From: Oscillospiraceae bacterium
Lineage (GTDB): Bacteria > Bacillota > Clostridia > Oscillospirales > Ruminococcaceae
Direction: 5' to 3'
Length of the DNA stretch: 51,837 nucleotides
Assembly (NCBI GenBank): GCA_009784625.1
Contig: WRBI01000013.1
Span: 1-51,837, forward strand
Part shown: piece after piece, positions 7,560 to 15,373 of the stretch
How the letters are laid out: every line of letters begins with the position of its first letter
Position numbering within the stretch: the stretch's first letter is position 1
The notes under the pieces: generated by a model
Seen by the model: only the letters and a program-made list of their open reading frames with translations
Told to the model about the DNA's origin: nothing
The model's database searches: none
Made by a program: the position numbers and the translations under genes

Positions 7560-8416
7560 AGCTTGGCAAGATCACTGCCATGCACCTTGAGGAATTTTAC
7601 AAGAACCTCGCCGAAGTGATCAGCGAAACAACCGGCAGGCCACTAAGCCCACAGACGATAAAGCACCATCATCGCTGCATTAGTGCGACTTTAGCCGATG
7701 CCACCAAAAAGCAGGTAATATCGCGCAATGTGGCTAGTCGTGAGTTTTTGGATGCGCCAGCTACGCCAAAAAAAGAACCCGCTCATCTCGACGATGAACA
7801 GGCGCGACAATTTGTTGGGCTATTGCTTTGCGAGGATGATTTAAGGAAAAAGGCGGCGTTTTCGCTCTTGCTACTTTCGGGTTGCTGCATTGGTGAGCTG
7901 ACCGGGCTGGAGTGGACTGACATTGATTTTGAGCGGCAAACCATATCAATCCGGCGCAGTGGTCAATATATCAGTGGGCGCGGCGTGTTCACCAAAACCC
8001 CTAAAAATGATACATCTGCCCGGACTATTAAGCTACCAGCTACAGCGTTCACCATTCTGCACGAATACCGCCGGTGGTACAGCGAACAGCGGTTGATGCT
8101 CGGCAGCAAGTGGGAAAATTCGAATCGCCTGTTCATCAACACATACGGCGCACCGATAACGCCGAACATAATAAACAGATGGTTTGACAGCTTCATCAAG
8201 ACGCACAGCCTGCCCCGGATTACTCCGCACGGGCTGCGGCACACAAATTTGACACTGCTAATCAGCAATGGTATAGACCTACGGACAGTTGTGCACAAGG
8301 CCGGGCATTCACGTACAAGCACTACAAGTGATATTTACGCCCATGCGATTCAATCAGCAGACGAGCGGGCAAGTCAAGTGCTGGACAGCGTCCTTGTGGG
8401 CAACGGTGTAGGGTAG
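7556..8416 (+). pseudogene. int: Integrase, catalytic part (Arg I lost)
   Basis: The remaining 286 residues: the end of the core-binding domain (MKLGKITAMHLEEFYKNLAE) and the tyrosine-recombinase catalytic domain. Visible catalytic residues are the lysine of FTKTPKNDTSARTIKLP, H-x-x-R in PHGLRHT, the histidine of AGHSRTSTTSD and the tyrosine of IYAHA. The motif that should carry the first catalytic arginine (TG-x-R-x-[GS]-E) reads SGCCIGE, so cysteine (TGC at 7886-7888) stands where arginine (CGC) is expected. Together with the frameshift at 7555/7556 this argues that the recombinase is inactive. Confidence 0.85.
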
Positions 8417-8426
8417 CCCGCCAATA

Positions 8427-9278
8427 TTATTCACCTGTAAGGAGTTTGCCAGATTGTTTGGCAAGCTTCTTTTCGTCTGACCTTACTCGTCGCTCCAACT
8501 TCTTTATGTCCTCGGCCGGAGGTAGACTTTCCGGTTTTATCCCGCGTTGCCCAAGCATTTCGCGAACGCTGGTATTGTTTTGAATATGTTCACTTGTGAT
8601 CGGCGGTTCGCCATGTAGGTCTTTTTGCTCAACGTTATAGTTGGTCATTTCGGTGGCAAGGTTCTTAGCGGCGATGGTCACTGCGGGTAAGTAATCGGCA
8701 AGCGGCCGTCCTTTTCCTGCGCCTAGCCGGGCTTTCATGTCTTCGGTGTCATATCCCCCAAACAGAGCTTTGTCGCCTTTAGACCGGATTCTGCCAAAGC
8801 CGTCGCCATCGACACCGCGCTCGTAAATGTTTTGCGATAAGCGCTTTTCGGATTCTTTGAGTTTTTCCCGCGCGTCCATGCGGGCAATGAGGCTCAACCT
8901 GTCTTCAAGAAGTTCCTGCTTTCGCGTTTGCAAAGCGAAATAGCTTTGCGCAAAAGCGATTTCTTCCTTTTTGGGATCACCATTTTGGGCGATGAGATAG
9001 CAAGCGTAGCGTGTGAGCATGTATTCTGTGATGATTTTTTCCGCCGTTTTAGGCATTTCTATCGTTTTACCGACATCAGTAAAATGATGCGAAACCTCAT
9101 TGCCAGCGGATTCACAGGACACCATTGCCTTATGTACGGCGTTCTCGAAGTTCTGCCACTTCGCATAGCCAAGCACAGTCTGCAAATCTCTGGCAAACCA
9201 GAATTCAATGCCGTCCTCGGTTTTGTGAGCGATATCGTCAAATGAAGCCTTTAGCCGTGCGATCAGTTGCTTTTCCAC
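8427..9278 (-). CDS. dinD: DNA damage-inducible protein D
   Basis: A 283-aa DinD-family protein: an N-terminal BRO/P22-antirepressor-like part (IEFWFARDLQTVLGYAKWQN, ITEYMLTRYACYLIAQNG, EEIAFAQSYFALQTRKQE) followed by the DinD-specific region with GFGRIRSKGDKALFGGYDT and RPLADYLPAVTIAAKNLATE. E. coli DinD is SOS-induced and inhibits RecA filaments; as cargo in an island it may affect the SOS response or serve as an antirepressor (inference). The start is GTG at 9278, chosen for AAGGTGGTGAG just upstream. It converges on the integrase and is the last gene before attR. Confidence 0.9.
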   Translation of the reverse strand: MEKQLIARLKASFDDIAHKTEDGIEFWFARDLQTVLGYAKWQNFENAVHKAMVSCESAGNEVSHHFTDVGKTIEMPKTAEKIITEYMLTRYACYLIAQNGDPKKEEIAFAQSYFALQTRKQELLEDRLSLIARMDAREKLKESEKRLSQNIYERGVDGDGFGRIRSKGDKALFGGYDTEDMKARLGAGKGRPLADYLPAVTIAAKNLATEMTNYNVEQKDLHGEPPITSEHIQNNTSVREMLGQRGIKPESLPPAEDIKKLERRVRSDEKKLAKQSGKLLTGE

Positions 9279-9517
9279 GCACTCACCACCTTGTAGAGAT
9301 TGTATGCCGATTATAGCACAAGACCAAAACGCAATCAAGGCACAGCAGATGCCGCCCTATTGTTCTGGCGCTCGATTTCTTGGCGCACATTTAGCGCACA
9401 ACACTACGAATGTGCGCTAAATTTCACAAAATGACACAACGCGTCAACTCTCAAAAAACCGCATAACATAAGCATTCGCGGAACGCGGCGAAACACCACA
9501 AAACGCAATATACAGCA
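9279..9517. other. Island right end, non-coding with candidate arm sites
   Basis: No gene. The notable structure is a perfect 10-bp inverted repeat TTAGCGCACA/TGTGCGCTAA at 9391-9420, containing TTTAGCGCACAA (9390-9401) which is also present near the left end at 1942-1953. This is where integrase arm sites are expected, about 100-130 bases inside attR. Confidence 0.5.
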
Positions 9518-9562
9518 CTGCAAAACCTTTATTCCCCAGTTCAAATCTGGGTGGTGCCTCCA
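9518..9562 (+). repeat. attR: partial tRNA-Cys 3' end
   Basis: Right copy of the 45-bp att repeat; only the anticodon-loop-to-CCA half of the tRNA is present, so it is not a gene. The chromosomal sequence resumes here with the original tRNA terminator. Confidence 0.93.
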
Positions 9563-9569
9563 AATAGTG

Positions 9570-9606
9570 AAACCGCTTAACTAAGGTTTAGTTAGGCGGT
9601 TTTTTT
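9570..9606 (+). terminator. Original tRNA-Cys terminator
   Basis: 14-bp stem AAACCGCTTAACTA/TAGTTAGGCGGTTT with loop AGGTT and a run of seven or more T. A strong intrinsic terminator, now separated from the tRNA by the island. Confidence 0.85.
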
Positions 9607-9690
9607 ACATCAAACTGCATCGGTGACTTCAAGGGGCGTGTGCGAAGCAAAAAGAAATGATGACTTAATTACGCTATCGATAAATAAGCA

Positions 9691-9719
9691 TTGTCATTTT
9701 AGTAGATAATGGGTATACT
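9691..9719 (+). promoter_or_regulatory. Promoter of the DUF3800 gene
   Basis: TTGTCA at 9691-9696, 17-base spacer, TATACT at 9714-9719, about 55 bases upstream of the start codon. Confidence 0.65.
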
Positions 9720-9773
9720 TATTAGCAAGTAAAACGCCCGCCGTATGGCGAGATACAAGCGTGAGGTGTCACT

Positions 9774-10523
9774 ATGTCGTGTACCATATACATTGACGAA
9801 TCTGGCGATCTTGGTGCTAACCGTGGGACGAAATGGTTTGTTTTAACTGCCGTAATTGTTGATGCAAGCGATGAGCCGAATATAAGAAACAAACTAAAGG
9901 CCATTAAAAGCAAGCTAAATCTTCAAGCTATCCATTTCAGAAACGTGAAAGACTTCAACAAACGCTCGTATATTGTCAATGAGCTGGCAGGAGAGCATTT
10001 CCAAATGGCCAACATCCTATTTGACACAAATCAATATGATAAAAACAGGATGCAGACGGAGCGAATAGCCTACAATTACATATGCAGATATTTGCTGGAG
10101 CGTGTTTCTTGGCTGTTGCGAGATACCAACAGAAGAGGGAAAATAGTGTTATCCAGCAGAGGCACATCAAAAGATGGTGAATTGGTAGGGTATATTCGCG
10201 ACAAACTGCTCCCCTATCCCGATAACCAGATAGTTGACGTGTTTTCTGGCGTAGAGTGCAAGCAAGCATCTGTATGGGATATGCTTCAACTGGCCGATGT
10301 GTGTGCTACATCAATGTTTTACTCGCACGAAATCAATGGGTATGGTTTTATTACGCCATGTTTTCTATATAGGCTTCGCGAGAAACTATATCGACGCGAT
10401 GGAAAACTTATTAAGTATGGGTTGAAGTATTTCAAGGATAACATGAAACCACCTAAAGATAATCTCAAAAACCATAAAGTTTGTGAAAACAAAAAAGAAA
10501 CCCCCAGCGCGACTGCCACATGA
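9774..10523 (+). CDS. DUF3800 domain protein
   Basis: A 249-aa protein with the DUF3800 hallmarks: N-terminal CTIYIDESGDLG, IHFRNVKDFNKR, IVLSSRGTSKDGEL and the later KQASVWDMLQLADVCATSMFY with a conserved aspartate in LADVCA. The acidic residues and fold suggest an RNase H-like nuclease; the family is often found in mobile and defence-related contexts, but its function is not established. Start ATG follows GTGAGGTG. It lies just outside attR with its own promoter, and is noticeably less GC-rich than the flanking genes, which suggests horizontal acquisition separate from the island. Confidence 0.85.
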   Translation: MSCTIYIDESGDLGANRGTKWFVLTAVIVDASDEPNIRNKLKAIKSKLNLQAIHFRNVKDFNKRSYIVNELAGEHFQMANILFDTNQYDKNRMQTERIAYNYICRYLLERVSWLLRDTNRRGKIVLSSRGTSKDGELVGYIRDKLLPYPDNQIVDVFSGVECKQASVWDMLQLADVCATSMFYSHEINGYGFITPCFLYRLREKLYRRDGKLIKYGLKYFKDNMKPPKDNLKNHKVCENKKETPSATAT

Positions 10524-10648
10524 TTTCTCATGCTGGTACAATACCCTCGCGTTCTCTGGCGACGTTCCTATCTGCATTATAGCAGGTATATATCATGTTG
10601 TCAACAACGAGCCGCCACAGCCAGTATAGCGCACACGAAAAATTTCAC

Positions 10649-10677
10649 TTGCAAACCCACTAACCCTATAGTATAAT
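10649..10677 (+). promoter_or_regulatory. Promoter of the Rrf2 regulator gene
   Basis: TTGCAA at 10649-10654, 17-base spacer, perfect TATAAT at 10672-10677. An imperfect dyad AACCCTAT-N-ATAATAGGTT overlaps the -10, a possible autoregulatory site for the Rrf2 protein (inference). Confidence 0.75.
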
Positions 10678-10733
10678 AGGTTATAAACGAACCCGGCCGC
10701 ACACATGCTACTAAATACAAGGTGGTTTCCGTT

Positions 10734-11159
10734 ATGCTCATCTCAACAAAAGGGCGGTATGCCTTGCGTGTTTTGGTTGACATCGCTGAGAATAATAAAG
10801 AGGGCTACACCCCGCTTAAAGAAATCGCCAACCGGCAGGGGCTGAGCGAAAAATACCTTGAGAACATCATCCCGGTGCTCATTCGCAACGATTTTCTGGT
10901 TGGGTTGCGCGGAAAGGGCGGCGGCTACAAGCTGACCCGCCCACCCGAAACCTACACGGTGGGCAGTGTGCTCAAGCTGGTCGAAGGCGGGCTTTCGGCG
11001 GTCTCCTGCCTGGAGGTGGATGCCCAGTCCTGCGAGCGGGCGGCCTCTTGCCGGACCATGCCGATGTGGCAAAAACTACAGGACAAGCTGGATGATTTTT
11101 TTGAGGGAATCACGATTGCCGACCTCTGTCAGGATGGGCAGGAAAGCGGCGACGCTTGA
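10734..11159 (+). CDS. Rrf2-family regulator (IscR/CymR-like)
   Basis: A 141-aa winged-helix regulator: STKGRYALRVLVDIAENN, LKEIANRQGLSEKYLENIIP (recognition helix), VGLRGKGGGYKLTRPPETY (wing) and a C-terminal cysteine cluster C-x7-C-x5-C (CLEVDAQSC then CRTMP after a gap of Ala/Arg residues). Three cysteines at this place are typical of IscR-type members that bind a [2Fe-2S] cluster, unlike CymR. The genes downstream (metY, iscS, iscU) fit control of sulfur and Fe-S metabolism. The ATG at 10734 is chosen over an upstream GTG because AAGGTGG lies eight bases before it. Confidence 0.9.
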   Translation: MLISTKGRYALRVLVDIAENNKEGYTPLKEIANRQGLSEKYLENIIPVLIRNDFLVGLRGKGGGYKLTRPPETYTVGSVLKLVEGGLSAVSCLEVDAQSCERAASCRTMPMWQKLQDKLDDFFEGITIADLCQDGQESGDA

Positions 11160-11184
11160 CACATCCACGCGCTGGGATTATAAT
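11156..11184 (+). promoter_or_regulatory. Promoter of metY
   Basis: Perfect consensus: TTGACA at 11156-11161 overlapping the Rrf2 stop codon, 17-base spacer, TATAAT at 11179-11184. The leader to the start codon is about 135 bases and contains AAGCG/CGCTT nested within AAACC/GGGTTT (about 11240-11285), a possible regulatory hairpin. Confidence 0.8.
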
Positions 11185-11324
11185 GGCCACAAACATACCG
11201 GAAAGGTTGGTTTTGGATGAATCACCTCTATCAATTTCGAAACCGGGCTGCACACCTCAAGCGAATGTGACGCTTCGGGTTTAGAATATAAGATCACAAC
11301 ATCGAGTAAGGTGAGGAGAATATT

Positions 11325-12614
11325 ATGTCTGATAAAAACTATCGCTTTGAAACACTACAGGTACACGCGGGGCAGGAACAGCCGGACCCGGCTACCGACG
11401 CGCGCGCCGTGCCGATTTACGCCACAACTTCTTATGTCTTTAAAGACAGCGCCACCGCGGCCGGGCGGTTTGATCTTTCACAGCCGGGCAACATCTATAC
11501 ACGGATTATGAACCCAACCAGCGACGTCTTCGAAAAACGGATGGCCGCGCTTGAGGGCGGGGTCGGCGCACTCGCTTTGGCTTCGGGCTCTTCGGCGGTC
11601 ACTTACGCGGTGCAGAACATCGCGCTGGCCGGGGATCACATCGTGGCGGCCTCCAATCTTTACGGCGGAACTTACAGCCTGTTTTCGAACACCCTCAAAG
11701 AACAGGGGATTGCCTGCACATATGTTGACCAGAGCGACCCCGCTAACTTTGAAAAAGCAATCAAACCGAACACCAAACTGCTCTTTTGCGAAACGCTGGG
11801 CAACCCCAATTCGGATATCACAGACTTAAAAGCAGTCGCCGACATCGCCCATAAACACGGGATTCCCCTGGTGGTGGACGCGACGTTCACAAGCCCGTAT
11901 CTGCTCCGCCCCATTGAATACGGCGCGGATGTGGTCGTACACTCGGCCACCAAGTTCATCGGCGGCCACGGAACAGCCATGGGCGGGGTGGTCGTTGACG
12001 GCGGCAACTTCGACTGGGCCCAAAACGACAAGTTCCCCGGCCTTTCGAAATCCAACCCGGCTTACCACGGCGCGGTATTTACCGAAGTAGCGGGCAAAGC
12101 GGCCTACATCATCAAAATGCGCACAACCCTCTTGCGGGATCAGGGTGCCTGCGCTTCGCCGTTCAACTCGTTCCTGCTATTACAAGGGCTTGAGACCCTA
12201 TCCCTGCGGGTAGAGCGGCATGTTAAGAACGCGCTGAAAGTCATCAAATATCTGGTTGACCACCCCAAAGTTGAGCGGGTCAATCACCCATCCCTGGCGG
12301 GTGGGCGGCAAAAGGAATTGTATGATGAGTATTTCAAATGGGGTGCGGGCAGCATCTTCTCGTTTGAGATCAAAGGCGGAAAAGCCGCGGCGCAAAAATT
12401 TGCCGAAAGCCTGGAACTTTTCTCACTGCTCGCGAATGTAGCGGATGTGAAATCGCTGGTCGTTCACCCGGCCTCTACCACACACTCCCAGCTCAGTGAC
12501 GATGAGCTGGCCGCCAGCGGAATCAAACCGACCACCATCCGCCTGTCAATCGGAACCGAGCATATCGACGACATCATCGCCGACCTTGCGCACGGGTTTG
12601 ACTGCGTTAACTAA
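11325..12614 (+). CDS. metY: O-acetylhomoserine sulfhydrylase
   Basis: A 429-aa PLP enzyme of the Cys/Met metabolism family: O-acetylhomoserine + sulfide gives homocysteine (some members also act on O-acetylserine). Landmarks are the N-terminal FETLQVHAGQEQPDPATDAR, YTRIMNPTSDVFEKRMAALE, ALASGSSAVTYAVQNI, the cofactor aspartate in PLVVDATFTSPYL, and the PLP lysine in VVHSATKFIGGHG. The C-terminal HPASTTHSQLSDDEL is typical. ATG follows GGTGAGGAG. It follows the Rrf2 gene under its own consensus promoter and precedes iscS/iscU, suggesting a sulfur-acquisition unit. The last base of the stop codon is the first base of repeat A1. Confidence 0.95.
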   Translation: MSDKNYRFETLQVHAGQEQPDPATDARAVPIYATTSYVFKDSATAAGRFDLSQPGNIYTRIMNPTSDVFEKRMAALEGGVGALALASGSSAVTYAVQNIALAGDHIVAASNLYGGTYSLFSNTLKEQGIACTYVDQSDPANFEKAIKPNTKLLFCETLGNPNSDITDLKAVADIAHKHGIPLVVDATFTSPYLLRPIEYGADVVVHSATKFIGGHGTAMGGVVVDGGNFDWAQNDKFPGLSKSNPAYHGAVFTEVAGKAAYIIKMRTTLLRDQGACASPFNSFLLLQGLETLSLRVERHVKNALKVIKYLVDHPKVERVNHPSLAGGRQKELYDEYFKWGAGSIFSFEIKGGKAAAQKFAESLELFSLLANVADVKSLVVHPASTTHSQLSDDELAASGIKPTTIRLSIGTEHIDDIIADLAHGFDCVN

Positions 12615-12777
12615 GAACCTGTGGTCAATAACGAGAAGTGCACACGAGCCGAAGCGATTTTTTCGCCAGGCAAGGAAATTTCCCGCAGGAATACTTTGTG
12701 TATTCCAAGGGAAATTGACGAAGCATATCGGAAAAATCGCCGGATCGGGGGCGTTTTGAGTATTATCCACAGGTTCT
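12614..12777. repeat. Repeat family A, copy 1
   Basis: A 164-bp non-coding element with perfect 11-bp terminal inverted repeats AGAACCTGTGG/CCACAGGTTCT. It is about 93 percent identical to the 164-bp copy at 36327-36490 by eye. An inner palindrome GGAATACTTTGTGTATTCC lies in the middle. No clear target duplication. It separates metY from iscS. Confidence 0.88.
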
Positions 12778-12796
12778 CAAGAAAGAAGCGATAATC

Positions 12797-13987
12797 ATGA
12801 TGAACATTTACGCCGACAACGCGGCCACCACAAAGGTAAGCGAGGCCGCGATCAACGCCATGACCGCCTGTATGAAAGATAGCTACGGCAACCCGTCCTC
12901 CCTGCACAGCGAGGGGCAGAAAGCGGCCAAAGTTCTGCTGGAAGCCAGACAAAAGATGGCCGCCCGCCTGGGCTGTGACCCCAAAGAGGTCTTCTTTACA
13001 TCCGGGGGGACAGAAGCCGACAATCAGGCGCTGTTTTCAGCCGCCGCCCTCGGCAAGAAAAAGGGCAAAACCCACATCGTCTCGACCGCGATCGAGCATC
13101 ACGCGATCAGCCACACCCTGGACAAACTGGCAAAACAGGGGTTTGAAGTCACCCTGCTGCCTGTCCCCGAAAACGGCGTGGTCGAACCGGAGACGCTGAA
13201 AGCGGCCCTGCGGGAAGACACCTGCCTTTGCAGCATTATGTTTGCCAACAACGAGATCGGCACAATCCAGCCGGTGGAGGAGATCGGCAAGCTCTGCCGT
13301 GAGCGGGGGATACTCTTTCACACGGATGCGGTGGCCGCCGCCGGTTACCTGCCGATTGATCTCGGGGTGCTGCCGATTGATTTGTTGTCGCTGTCTGCCC
13401 ACAAGTTCCACGGGCCGAAAGGGGCTGGCCTGCTCTATGCCCGCAAAGGCATCAAAGTGCAAAGTATGCTTGAGGGCGGCTCTCAGGAAAGCGGCAAGCG
13501 CGCGGGCACCGAAAACTTACCCGGCATTGTTGGGATGGCCGCCGCCTTTGAAGAAGCGTGCGGCGAGATGGCCGAAAACGCCGCCGGACTCAAGGCTTTG
13601 CAAGATCAACTGATTGCAGGGCTTGAGAAAATCCCCCACGCACTGCTCAGCGGAGATCGAAACCGCCGCCTGCCCGGGAACGTCCACTTCTGCTTTGAGG
13701 GGATCGAGGGCGAGAGCCTGCTTCTGCTCTGCGACCAAAAAGGGATACGCGCCTCCTCCGGATCGGCCTGTACGTCGGGCGCGCTTGAGCCCAGCCACGT
13801 ACTGCTGGCCATCGGCCGAAGCCACGAGATTGCGCACGGTTCACTCAGGCTTACCCTCAGCCACCAAAATACCGAAGAAGAAGTAAGCTACATGATCGAA
13901 GCGATCAGCGAGGTGGTCACAAAGCTTCGGCAGTTCTCACCCGTCTGGAAAGACCTGGAGGAAGGAAAGAAAAAACATGCTATATAG
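12797..13987 (+). CDS. iscS: Cysteine desulfurase
   Basis: A 396-aa class V aminotransferase-fold PLP enzyme that takes sulfur from cysteine as a persulfide and passes it to the scaffold protein encoded next. Visible are YADNAATTKV at the N-terminus, TSGGTEADNQA, IEHHAI, NNEIGTIQPVEEI, HTDAVAAAGYLPID, the PLP lysine in LSAHKFHGPKGAG, RAGTENLPGIVG and the catalytic cysteine loop ASSGSACTSGALEPSHVL. Two adjacent ATGs (12797 and 12800) are possible. It overlaps iscU by 11 bases. NifS is an alternative name; the pairing with an IscU-type scaffold rather than nitrogenase genes favours a housekeeping role. Confidence 0.95.
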   Translation: MMNIYADNAATTKVSEAAINAMTACMKDSYGNPSSLHSEGQKAAKVLLEARQKMAARLGCDPKEVFFTSGGTEADNQALFSAAALGKKKGKTHIVSTAIEHHAISHTLDKLAKQGFEVTLLPVPENGVVEPETLKAALREDTCLCSIMFANNEIGTIQPVEEIGKLCRERGILFHTDAVAAAGYLPIDLGVLPIDLLSLSAHKFHGPKGAGLLYARKGIKVQSMLEGGSQESGKRAGTENLPGIVGMAAAFEEACGEMAENAAGLKALQDQLIAGLEKIPHALLSGDRNRRLPGNVHFCFEGIEGESLLLLCDQKGIRASSGSACTSGALEPSHVLLAIGRSHEIAHGSLRLTLSHQNTEEEVSYMIEAISEVVTKLRQFSPVWKDLEEGKKKHAI

Positions 13988-14372
13988 CCAAGAGACAATG
14001 GACCACTTTTTGAACCCGCGCAATGTCGGGAGCATCCCGGACGCCAACGGTGTGGCCGAAGTCGGGAACACGACTTGCGGCGACGTTATGCGCATCTATT
14101 TGAAAGTCGAAGACGACGTGGTACAGGACGCAAAGTTCGAGACCTTTGGCTGTGCTTCGGCCATTGCCACCAGTTCGATGACCACCGAGCTGATCAAGGG
14201 CAAGCCGGTTACAGACGCGCTCAAGCTGACCAACAAAGAAGTGGTCAACAAACTGGGCGGACTGCCCGCCAACAAACTGCACTGTTCGGTTCTGGCCGAG
14301 GAAGTGCTTAAAGCGGCGGTGGCCGACTACTACCAGCGCAGCGGCGCGGATGTGTTGAGCACCGAGCTATAA
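13977..14372 (+). CDS. iscU: Fe-S cluster scaffold protein IscU/NifU-like
   Basis: A 131-aa scaffold on which [2Fe-2S] and [4Fe-4S] clusters are assembled with sulfur from the desulfurase. The three cluster cysteines are in GNTTCGD, TFGCASAI and LHCSVLAEE; the first motif has NTT where NPVC is more usual. It starts at ATG inside the end of iscS (11-base overlap) with GGAGGAAAG upstream. It ends at ADVLSTEL, followed by a strong hairpin. The window's many Fe-S enzymes would depend on this pair. Confidence 0.94.
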   Translation: MLYSQETMDHFLNPRNVGSIPDANGVAEVGNTTCGDVMRIYLKVEDDVVQDAKFETFGCASAIATSSMTTELIKGKPVTDALKLTNKEVVNKLGGLPANKLHCSVLAEEVLKAAVADYYQRSGADVLSTEL

Positions 14373-14386
14373 TTTACAATCACAAT

Positions 14387-14423
14387 AGATGGGAATTGCC
14401 GGTAATGCCGGCAGTTCCCATCT
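14387..14423 (+). terminator. Hairpin after iscU
   Basis: A 16-bp stem AGATGGGAATTGCCGG/CCGGCAGTTCCCATCT (one G-T pair) with a short loop, followed by GTTTGC. Probably the terminator of the iscS-iscU transcript, though the T run is weak. Confidence 0.6.
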
Positions 14424-14441
14424 GTTTGCAAAGGACAGATT

Positions 14442-15218
14442 ATGATGAACCGCACACTAGGCCGCTTTATCGACCGCTTTTTGCGCAACTCGTTTTGCTT
14501 TGAGCTTGCGTCTGTTGTCGCCTATTTGTTCTTTTCCCTGGTCTTTGCGGCAGCGGGGATCCCAGCTGTATTTCTGTTGAGGCTGGTGGTGGTTCGCTGG
14601 TGGGAGGCCCCGGCCTTTGCGGCAATCTTCTCGCTTGCGCTCTTTTTGGCCTTTTGCGTCTTTTTGGTGAGCGCCGTGCTCTTTGTCGGCAGCGTCGAGC
14701 GGATTCTTTCACTGGGCATTAAGCCGGGGGCGTATCCGGTCGGCTCGCTGATCTTTTTCCGCTGGCTGGTGCTGTCCGGCCTGCATCTTTGGATGATCCA
14801 TCTGGTGCTGCCTTTCTGGCGGGGGACAAACTGGATCAAGATATACCTGCGCATTGCCGGGGCAAAAGTCGGGCGGGAATCGTTCCTCAACACCAGCCAC
14901 TTTTATGACCCATACCTGCTCACCATCGGGGATGGGGTGATTATCGGCGGCGAGACTTTTGTCAGCTGTCATCTGTTCGAAGCCGGCCATTTGATCATCT
15001 CGCCAATCACAATCGCGGACGGCACACTGGTTGGCGCGAGCAGTTACTTAACGCCCGGCACTAAGACAGGTGTGAACAGCCATGTCGGCATGTACACCTA
15101 CCTGCGCCGGAATACAGAAATGCGGGATGGCGAGATACGCATGACCCCGCCGGGAATGACCATCCGCCAGTACCGGAGCTTCCTGCGCGAAAAAAAGCGG
15201 GAAAAGTCACTTGCCTAG
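14442..15218 (+). CDS. Membrane protein with hexapeptide-repeat acyltransferase-like domain
   Basis: 258 residues. The first 130 form about four hydrophobic segments (FELASVVAYLFFSLVFAAAG, AAIFSLALFLAFCVFLVSAV, a third around SLIFFRWLVLSGLHLWMIHL). The rest has the left-handed beta-helix pattern of hexapeptide transferases: IAGAKVGRESFLN, LTIGDGVIIGGET, LIISPITIADGTLVGASSYL, TPGTKTGVNSHVGMYT. The arrangement resembles the C-terminal part of non-ribosomal peptide synthetase-like membrane proteins. The substrate is unknown; modification of a lipid or envelope component is an inference. Start after AAAGGACAG. It stands alone between iscU and the transporter. Confidence 0.75.
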   Translation: MMNRTLGRFIDRFLRNSFCFELASVVAYLFFSLVFAAAGIPAVFLLRLVVVRWWEAPAFAAIFSLALFLAFCVFLVSAVLFVGSVERILSLGIKPGAYPVGSLIFFRWLVLSGLHLWMIHLVLPFWRGTNWIKIYLRIAGAKVGRESFLNTSHFYDPYLLTIGDGVIIGGETFVSCHLFEAGHLIISPITIADGTLVGASSYLTPGTKTGVNSHVGMYTYLRRNTEMRDGEIRMTPPGMTIRQYRSFLREKKREKSLA

Positions 15219-15291
15219 CTGCCGGATGTCCTCGATTCGCGCACAACTTCCGCGCTTTTGTCTAAATGTATAATTATTACGTGATTGTAAC

Positions 15292-15321
15292 TTGACTAAT
15301 TCGGCGTGTCGCGCTTATAAT
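15292..15321 (+). promoter_or_regulatory. Promoter of the ABC transporter operon
   Basis: TTGACT at 15292-15297, 18-base spacer, TATAAT at 15316-15321, about 50 bases upstream of the binding-protein gene. No T-box or riboswitch is visible in the short leader. Confidence 0.75.
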
Positions 15322-15373
15322 AGGTAACTGATAGAGAGTGTGCGAAATTTTATGCAAAGGATCGTGATACTTA

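Noticed and set aside
7551-7560. Programmed frameshift in the integrase
   Set aside because: No slippery heptamer or stimulatory structure is seen, and a single missing base restores the usual protein junction; the lost catalytic Arg also speaks for decay.
12546-12770. Short open frames inside repeat A copies, similar in both copies
   Set aside because: Similarity follows from the DNA repeat; no start signals, and frames are not kept in the diverged third copy.
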